Shown here one piece after another: positions 30,015 to 34,617 of a stretch of DNA of 34,617 nt (the stretch's first letter is position 1; every line of letters starts with the position of its first letter). The position numbers and the translations under genes are program-made. Where the stretch lies: NCBI GenBank assembly GCA_038237515.1, contig JBBRYP010000050.1, positions 1 through 34,617 of the forward strand, read 5' to 3'. Source of the stretch: JBBQDZ01 sp038237515 (GTDB lineage: Bacteria > Actinomycetota > Thermoleophilia > Gaiellales > Gaiellaceae). The notes beneath the pieces were generated by a model. The model was given only the letters and a program-made list of their open reading frames with translations. It searched no databases and was not told where the DNA came from.

Positions 30015-30901
30015 GCGGCGCGCTCGCCGCGCTGCTCGCCTCCGGCGGGTCCTGGCAGCAGGCACCGCCTCTGCCGGTGGCGCGGGCGGAGGTGGCGGCG
30101 ACGGTCCTTCGCGGTCAGATCGTGGTCGTCGCGGGCTTCCTCGCGGACGGCGACAGCACGGGTGCGGTGGAGGCCTACGACCCGGCCCGGAAGCGGTGGC
30201 GCTCGCTGCCCGACCTGCCCGTCGGCCTGAACCACGCGATGGCGGCCGCCTACCGCGGGCGCCTCTACGTCCTCGGCGGCTACAGCTCCCACGGCGGCGG
30301 TCCGCAGCGGGGTGCCTGGATCCTCTTGGGCGGCGCGTGGAAGCGTCTGCCCTCGCTTCCGGAGCCGCGGGCCGCCGCTGGCGTGGCGATCGTCGGCGGT
30401 CGCCTCTACGTCGTCGGCGGCGTCGGAGCGACCGGGGTCGCGTCCCGGATGCTCGTCCTCGACCTCGCCCGCCTGCGCTGGTCCAAGCTGCCCGGGCCGA
30501 CGCCGCGCGAGCACCTCGCGGTGACGGCCCTGCACGGGCGGATCTACGGGCTCGGCGGCCGGGTCGGCGGCTACCTCAACTCGTTCGCGCTCTTCCAGGT
30601 CTACACGCCCGGCGGCGGCTGGCGCGTGATTCCGCCCGTGCCGAGCGTTCGCAGCGGGACCGGCGTTGCCGCTGTTCGCAACAGCATCGTCTCGCTCGGC
30701 GGCGAGACCGCCGACGGCGTCGTCGCCTCCGTCTACGCCTTCGACGCAGGCGCGGGAACGTGGTCGCGCCTGCCCGACCTGCCGACGCCGCGGCACGGGC
30801 TGGGAGTCGTCTCGATCGGCAACCGCGTCTACGCGGTCGGCGGCGGCATCCAGCCCGGTCTGTCGGTGAGCACGGCGAACGAGTACCTCGACCTCGGTTG
30901 A
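29981..30901 (+). CDS. Secreted kelch-repeat beta-propeller protein
   Basis: About 306 aa from GTG 29981 (TTG 29990 is the alternative). An N-terminal signal peptide (RLAAVLLRLGGALAALLAS) comes first. It is followed by about six kelch units, each with a GG near its centre and a later W: VVVAGFLADG/RKRWRSLPDLP, LYVLGGYSS/GAWKRLPSLP, LYVVGGVGA/RLRWSKLPGPT, IYGLGGRVGG/GGGWRVIPPVP, IVSLGGETAD/AGTWSRLPDLP, VYAVGGGIQP. Kelch propellers bind ligands or carry oxidase centres. No catalytic residues are evident. It overlaps the previous gene by 34 nt and the next by 4 nt. Confidence 0.88.
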   Translation: MERLAAVLLRLGGALAALLASGGSWQQAPPLPVARAEVAATVLRGQIVVVAGFLADGDSTGAVEAYDPARKRWRSLPDLPVGLNHAMAAAYRGRLYVLGGYSSHGGGPQRGAWILLGGAWKRLPSLPEPRAAAGVAIVGGRLYVVGGVGATGVASRMLVLDLARLRWSKLPGPTPREHLAVTALHGRIYGLGGRVGGYLNSFALFQVYTPGGGWRVIPPVPSVRSGTGVAAVRNSIVSLGGETADGVVASVYAFDAGAGTWSRLPDLPTPRHGLGVVSIGNRVYAVGGGIQPGLSVSTANEYLDLG

Positions 30902-31518
30902 TCGTCGCCTGCCTCGGCGACTCGATCACCGCGGGATCGCCGCACTGGGATCCCGACCCGCTGGTGCGGGAGCGCATCGGCGGCGCCCTGGATGAGCGAA
31001 GTGCATGGGAGTGGTGGGCGGCCCGCTGCGACCCTCGGCTCGACCTGCGGAACTGCGGCGTCTACGGCGAGCGGACGGACGAGATCGCTCGCCGCCTCGA
31101 GCGCTGCGCCGCCGGTGCCGACGCGCTTGTCGTCCAGGGCGGGATCAACGACCTGGCGCAGGGATGGCCCGTCGGGCAGGCTGCCGAGAATCTCGCGGGG
31201 ATGGTGCGACGCGGCGGGGAGCTGAGCGTGCGCGTCCTCCTCGCCGACGTCCTCCCGTGGAACAACGGCTGGCCGGCTGCGGAGGAGCCGATCCGCCGCC
31301 TCAACGGACTTCTGCGGGAGCTCGCGACGGCCGAGGGTATGCCGCTCCTGCCCTTCCACGACACGCTCGAGGACGTCGCACGGCCGGGGCGAATGCGGGA
31401 GGAGTGGCACGCCGACGGCGATCACCCGTCGGTCGAGGGCTACCGGCTCCTCGGCGAGCTCGTCGCGTCGTGCCTCGGCGGCGTGCTTCGCGGCGTCGCG
31501 ATTGAGGCGTCACGCTGA
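30898..31518 (+). CDS. SGNH/GDSL-family hydrolase
   Basis: 206 aa with a TTG start in a TTGA overlap with the kelch stop. The four SGNH blocks are visible: CLGDSITAG (nucleophile Ser9, block I), LRNCGVYGERTDEI (Gly, block II), VVQGGINDLAQG (GxND, block III) and HADGDHPSVEGYRLLG (D-x-x-H variant, block V). These enzymes hydrolyse esters or acyl groups on lipids, sugars or peptides. No signal peptide is seen if TTG is the start, so it would act in the cytosol. Substrate unknown. Confidence 0.92.
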   Translation: MIVACLGDSITAGSPHWDPDPLVRERIGGALDERSAWEWWAARCDPRLDLRNCGVYGERTDEIARRLERCAAGADALVVQGGINDLAQGWPVGQAAENLAGMVRRGGELSVRVLLADVLPWNNGWPAAEEPIRRLNGLLRELATAEGMPLLPFHDTLEDVARPGRMREEWHADGDHPSVEGYRLLGELVASCLGGVLRGVAIEASR

Positions 31519-32222
31519 GACCGGTCATCGGCATCACCTCCTATGCGGAGCAGGCCCGGTGGGGCCAGTGGGACCTGCCCGCCGCGCTCGTCCCGATCAG
31601 CTACGTGGACGCGGTCGAGGCGGCCGGTGGTCGGCCGTTGCTCGTCCCGCCGTCCCTGGAGGGCGTCGACGAGACGCTTGGCGCGCTGGACGGAATCCTG
31701 TTCTCCGGGGGCGGTGACATCGACCCTGCCGCGTACGGGTCTGCGCCGCACCCGGCGACGAGCGGGGTACGAAGCGAACGCGACCGCGCTGAGCTCGCAT
31801 TGCTCGAGGGCGCGCTCGCGAAGGACATGCCTGTTCTGGCGGTCTGCCGCGGCAGCCAGGTGCTGAACGTCGCCCGCGGCGGCGACCTCGTCCAGCACCT
31901 GCCCGAACTCGTCGGCGACGAGAAACACAAGGAGACGCCCGGAATCTTCTCGGAGCACGAGGTGGAGGTGAGCAGGGAGAGCCGGCTCGGCGCACTCGTC
32001 GGCGAGCGGCCGACGGTGAAGTCCAGCCATCACCAGGGCTTGGGGCGGATCGGGGAGGGGCTGGTCGTGACCGCGCGGGCCGACGATGGCACGATCGAGG
32101 GCCTCGAAGACCCGTCCCACCGTTTCGTGGTCGGGGTTCTGTGGCACCCGGAGGAGGGTGGAGACGCCGCGCTCTTTCGGGCGCTCGTCGAAGAGGCACG
32201 CGAGTACCGGGAGCGGCGCTGA
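31515..32222 (+). CDS. Class-I glutamine amidotransferase-like hydrolase (peptidase C26, PuuD-like), CTG start
   Basis: 235 aa if started at the CTG at 31515. That codon forms a CTGA overlap with the previous stop and gives the proper family N-terminus RPVIGITSYAEQARWG. The first canonical start (GTG 31605) would delete this beta strand and 30 residues. Catalytic features: Cys111 in VLAVCRGSQVLNVARGG, the His-Glu pair in VGVLWHPEE, and DGILFSGGGDIDPAAYG with SERDRAELALLEGAL. PuuD-type enzymes split gamma-glutamyl amides such as gamma-glutamyl-GABA. No other puu genes are present. Its stop overlaps the SDR gene, again by CTGA. Confidence 0.9.
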   Translation: MRPVIGITSYAEQARWGQWDLPAALVPISYVDAVEAAGGRPLLVPPSLEGVDETLGALDGILFSGGGDIDPAAYGSAPHPATSGVRSERDRAELALLEGALAKDMPVLAVCRGSQVLNVARGGDLVQHLPELVGDEKHKETPGIFSEHEVEVSRESRLGALVGERPTVKSSHHQGLGRIGEGLVVTARADDGTIEGLEDPSHRFVVGVLWHPEEGGDAALFRALVEEAREYRERR

Positions 32223-32995
32223 TCTCCCTGAGTCGCCTCGACGGAAAGGTCGTGGTGATCACCGGCGCGGCCGGCGGAATTGGCCGCGAGGCCGCGCTGC
32301 TCTTCTCCGAGGAGGGAGCACGGGTCTGCGTTGCCGACAACGCCGTCGAACAGGGCGAGCAGACGGCTTCGGAGTGCCGCGAGGCGTTCTTCCACGAAGT
32401 CGACGTGACGGACTCCGGCAGCGTCGAGGCGATGTACGAAGCAACCGTCGAGCGGTACGGCGGCATCGACGTCCTCTACAACAACGCGGGCATCATGCCG
32501 GCGGACGACTCGTCGATCCTCGAGACCGAGCCGGAGGCGTGGGCGCGCGTGCTCGACGTGAACGCAACGGGTGTTTTCCTCTGCTGCAAGTACGGCATCC
32601 CGCACCTGCTCGAGCGAGGGGGCGGCTCGGTGATCAACGTCGCCTCGTTCGTCGCGCTCGTCGGCGCGGCGACTTCCCAGATCTCCTACACAGCCTCGAA
32701 GGGCGCAGTGCTCGCCCTCTCGCGTGAGCTTGCCGTCGAGTTCGCGCGGCGCGGCGTGCGCGTCAACGCCCTCTGCCCCGGCCCGGTGGAGACGCCCCTG
32801 CTCATGCGTCTGTTCCGGAACGACCCGGCCGCCTACGAGCGCCGGCGCGTGCACCTCCCCATGGGCCGGCTCGCCCGGGCACGCGAGATCGCCTCAGCCG
32901 CGCTGTTCCTCGCGAGCGAAGAGTCCTCCTACGTGACGGGCTCGACGTTCCTGGTCGACGGCGGCCTGACCGCCGCGTACGTCACGCCGGAGTAG
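32219..32995 (+). CDS. SDR-family oxidoreductase, CTG start
   Basis: 258 aa starting at CTG 32219 in a CTGA overlap; the nearest upstream canonical start (32141) would extend 26 codons into the previous gene. Classical SDR: cofactor motif VVVITGAAGGIGREAA, DVTD for the adenine pocket, YNNAGIMP, VASFVALVGAATSQISYTASKGAV with the catalytic Ser region and Tyr-x3-Lys intact, and FLVDGG at the end. The acidic residue in VADNAVEQ after the second strand suggests NAD preference. Substrate unknown; family members include 3-oxoacyl-ACP reductases and alcohol dehydrogenases. Confidence 0.9.
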   Translation: MISLSRLDGKVVVITGAAGGIGREAALLFSEEGARVCVADNAVEQGEQTASECREAFFHEVDVTDSGSVEAMYEATVERYGGIDVLYNNAGIMPADDSSILETEPEAWARVLDVNATGVFLCCKYGIPHLLERGGGSVINVASFVALVGAATSQISYTASKGAVLALSRELAVEFARRGVRVNALCPGPVETPLLMRLFRNDPAAYERRRVHLPMGRLARAREIASAALFLASEESSYVTGSTFLVDGGLTAAYVTPE

Positions 32996-33061
32996 CGGGC
33001 AATCCCGTGCGCTGTCCGTTCGACCACCCGGGCGAGCCGCTGCCGTTACCTCTCCGGCGAC

Positions 33062-33112
33062 CGGCGCTTCGCGTGCGCGGGGAGGTCGCTGGTTCGATCC
33101 CAGCCGCGCCGC
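33062..33112 (+). other. tRNA-like 3' half (T-arm) relic
   Basis: GCTGG-TTCGATC-CCAGC (33088-33104) is a perfect T-stem and T-loop, preceded by AGGTC as a variable-loop-like pentamer. Upstream, GCGC-TTCGCGT-GCGC (33064-33078) looks like an anticodon hairpin with U33 and a CGC triplet. The segment between the two is too long, the D-arm lacks its GG, and no 5' acceptor strand pairs with CGCGCCG, so it is not a functional tRNA by eye. It may be a tRNA pseudogene or an old attachment site. Confidence 0.35.
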
Positions 33113-33126
33113 GTCAGGAACCGTGT

Positions 33127-34068
33127 TCAGGTGCCGTCGTGCTGGCCGCGCCCGCAGGCGCCTCGGGCGCCGTCATCCCGGACCTGTGCCGCGCTCGGAG
33201 GGTCGAGGGCGAAGAGCTCCGGCAGGGTGACGGCGGTGAGGTGGCGCCGGCGGAGCTCCGGGAGGATCACGTAGCGGAGCGCCTTGATCGACTCCTCCCG
33301 CGTGTCGTGCATGAGGACGATCGATCCCGGCTCGAGCCCGGCGACGACGTTGTCGCCGATCTGCTGCCAGTGCTCGCCGGCCCAATCGCGGCTGTCGGTG
33401 TTCCAAAGGATCTCGAGCATCCGGTAGCGGCGCGTCACCGAGCCGACCGTCGAGTCGTGCGCCGCGTAGGGCGGCCGGAAGACGAGCACCGGCGCGTGCG
33501 TCGCGTCGACGATCGCCTTCTTGGCGCGGCCGACCTCCTCGTCTACCTGCGTGTCGCCCAGGGCGGTCAGGTTCGCGTGGCTCCAGGTGTGATCGCCCAG
33601 CGCGCCCAACTTCGTGTCTCCCCGCGCGAAGCCGGCGAGGGTCGGTGAGACCATGTTGCCGCCGACGATGAAGAACGTGACACGCGCGCCCGCGCCCCGA
33701 AGGAGCGCCTGGAACTGCGGCGTCAGCGTGCTCGGGCCGTCGTCGAAGGTCAGCGCGACGTAGTGCCCCCGCCCGCCTGCGCAGTAGATCGGGACGCCGA
33801 AGGAGATCAATCGTTCGACAGCCCGCTGCTGGGCCCGCAGCGATGGCCCTACGGGCACCCGTCGCGCCGCCAGCTTGCCGGCGCCGAAGCCGCCGCGCGG
33901 CCCTAGCGTGACGGACGCAGAGCTCGAGCCGCCGCCGTGGAACACAATGAGGCCGAGGATGAACAGGCCGGTCGCGACGAGGACTCCTACGCCGGCGGCA
34001 CGCCGCCTCCGGCGGTACTTCGCCGACTGCTGCGCGAACCTCGGTCGAGTTCTTCCGTGGGCGGTCAC
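33127..34068 (-). CDS. Membrane-anchored polysaccharide deacetylase (NodB domain)
   Basis: 313 aa from a GTG at 34068; TAGACT on the minus strand 12 nt upstream is a possible -10 box. A basic N-terminus (RRRRR) is followed by a membrane anchor at about residues 24-44, so the enzyme faces outward. The carbohydrate esterase 4 motifs are present: TFDDGPSTLTP (Asp109, Asp110), GDHTWSHANL (His160 and His164, the H-x3-H metal ligands), FRPPYAAHD (motif 3, RxPY) and GSIVLMHDTREESIKAL with the catalytic His. It would deacetylate peptidoglycan or another N-acetyl-sugar polymer. It ends facing the SDR gene. Confidence 0.93.
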   Translation of the reverse strand: MTAHGRTRPRFAQQSAKYRRRRRAAGVGVLVATGLFILGLIVFHGGGSSSASVTLGPRGGFGAGKLAARRVPVGPSLRAQQRAVERLISFGVPIYCAGGRGHYVALTFDDGPSTLTPQFQALLRGAGARVTFFIVGGNMVSPTLAGFARGDTKLGALGDHTWSHANLTALGDTQVDEEVGRAKKAIVDATHAPVLVFRPPYAAHDSTVGSVTRRYRMLEILWNTDSRDWAGEHWQQIGDNVVAGLEPGSIVLMHDTREESIKALRYVILPELRRRHLTAVTLPELFALDPPSAAQVRDDGARGACGRGQHDGT

Positions 34069-34178
34069 CCGGTGAACGCGAGTCTAGCCCGCTTCGGCCC
34101 GCCTGCCCGGATCGTTCGGTAGCGGGAGGTATCGCGGCTCGCGTGATCCAGAGAACAGCGACGACGAGTCGTCTGAGT

Positions 34179-34617
34179 TCAGGCGCGGACGTAGCGCGTG
34201 CCGCGACGAGTTCCCAACCGTGCCAACCTGCTCTCCGACACAAGTTCATCGAGAAGTCTGAGCGCTTCGGCTCGGTCTAGTCCGGTGCGTTCGCGGACCC
34301 GCGCATTCGTTAGGCCGTTGGGGTAACCGCGCTCCCAATCGGGAGAGTGACCGAGACCGCGTGCCCGGAATCCTCGAAGCGCGGCGGTTCAAGCATTTCC
34401 TCGAGCACGGAGTCGACCATGACGTCCACGCCACGTCCTGCGTCCTCGGCGAGTCCGAAGCGGCGAAGCACGCTAATCGGAAGTTACCCCCCGGCTGGAG
34501 GCTCTTGAGAGTGGCGAGGCTGCTTCTGGAGCGCAATTGCGGCTCTTGGTGTTGGGGCTCGTGTAGGTACTAACATGTTGGGTGGTCGTCCGAACCTTCG
34601 TTTATGGTTAGGTCGTG
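34179..34617 (-). pseudogene. Frameshifted relic of an AlbA/RecG-like transcriptional regulator
   Basis: Three minus-strand frames each hold part of one recognisable protein. Near 34490 one frame reads SLQPGGNF, like the PGG turn. From about 34471 to 34313 another reads VLRRFGLAEDAGRGVDVMV..LEPPRFEDSG..VSVTLP, typical of the RecG-type C-terminal ATPase-like domain, and then hits a TAA at 34310-34312. A third frame, ending with TGA at 34179, reads GLTNARVRERTGLDRAEALR..LARLGTRRGTRYVRA, a winged-helix end. The pieces are in the right order but need two frame changes, so the gene is broken, unless the sequence has errors. It may continue beyond the window. Confidence 0.6.

Noticed and set aside
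33022..33112. A complete tRNA gene
   Set aside because: The T-arm is good, but no acceptor pairing, no proper D-loop and wrong variable-region length on either a short or long-arm model.

Overview
The window is GC-rich DNA with many GTG, TTG and apparently CTG starts. Coding is dense, with neighbouring genes repeatedly overlapping by 4 nt (ATGA, GTGA, TTGA, CTGA). Several genes carry a TANNNT -10 box only 6-9 nt before the start codon, the arrangement of leaderless transcription. Together with an LPFTG surface protein, a complete hopanoid operon, FolE2, PlsY and ThyX, this points to an Actinomycetota chromosome. Thermoleophilia (Gaiellales or Solirubrobacterales-like) is my best guess, but it is an inference.

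Layout. 1-3218: surface and envelope genes: an alanine-rich membrane-anchored protein running off the left edge, a small secreted protein, an LPFTG sortase substrate and a polyprenyl-phosphate sugar transferase. 3465-4361: a secreted beta-propeller protein whose natural start codon seems to be missing next to a repeat fragment. 4403-11970: one overlapping operon hpnC-hpnD-hpnE-shc-hpnH-hpnG-ispH plus a degenerate YjbQ-like gene. It makes squalene from farnesyl diphosphate, cyclises it to hopene, adds and trims the adenosyl side chain, and contains the last MEP-pathway enzyme. 11975-14060: two tandem paralogous secreted propeller-like proteins. 14125-17008: membrane proteins ending in a CopC-CopD fusion. 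17156-20764: sugar-nucleotide epimerase, methyltransferase, kynureninase-like PLP enzyme and a YdcF-like protein. 20929-28287: DUF72, ThyX, an ECF sigma/anti-sigma pair with a divergent SDR, superoxide dismutase, PlsY, FolE2, a stripped-down histidine-kinase-like protein and an Fpg/Nei glycosylase. 28303-32995: an overlapping run of L-asparaginase, M55 D-aminopeptidase, kelch protein, SGNH hydrolase, class-I glutamine amidotransferase-like hydrolase and SDR, which looks like amide and peptide catabolism. 33127-34617: polysaccharide deacetylase, then a frameshifted relic of an AlbA/RecG-like regulator.

The most unusual non-coding signal is a family of about 165-bp imperfect palindromes. Two full copies (24856-25020 and 25673-25834) flank plsY, and a 40-bp end fragment lies at 3219-3258. 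All three sit directly at stop codons, and the two full copies show compensatory base changes in the stem. A second signal is a pair of near-identical AGTAACA-TGTTACT palindromes about 100 bp apart (17001-17023 and 17105-17121). One of them overlaps the -35 box of a predicted leaderless promoter, so they look like operators. I saw no CRISPR array, rRNA, complete tRNA, transposase or phage module. I recognise no wholly new multi-gene system.
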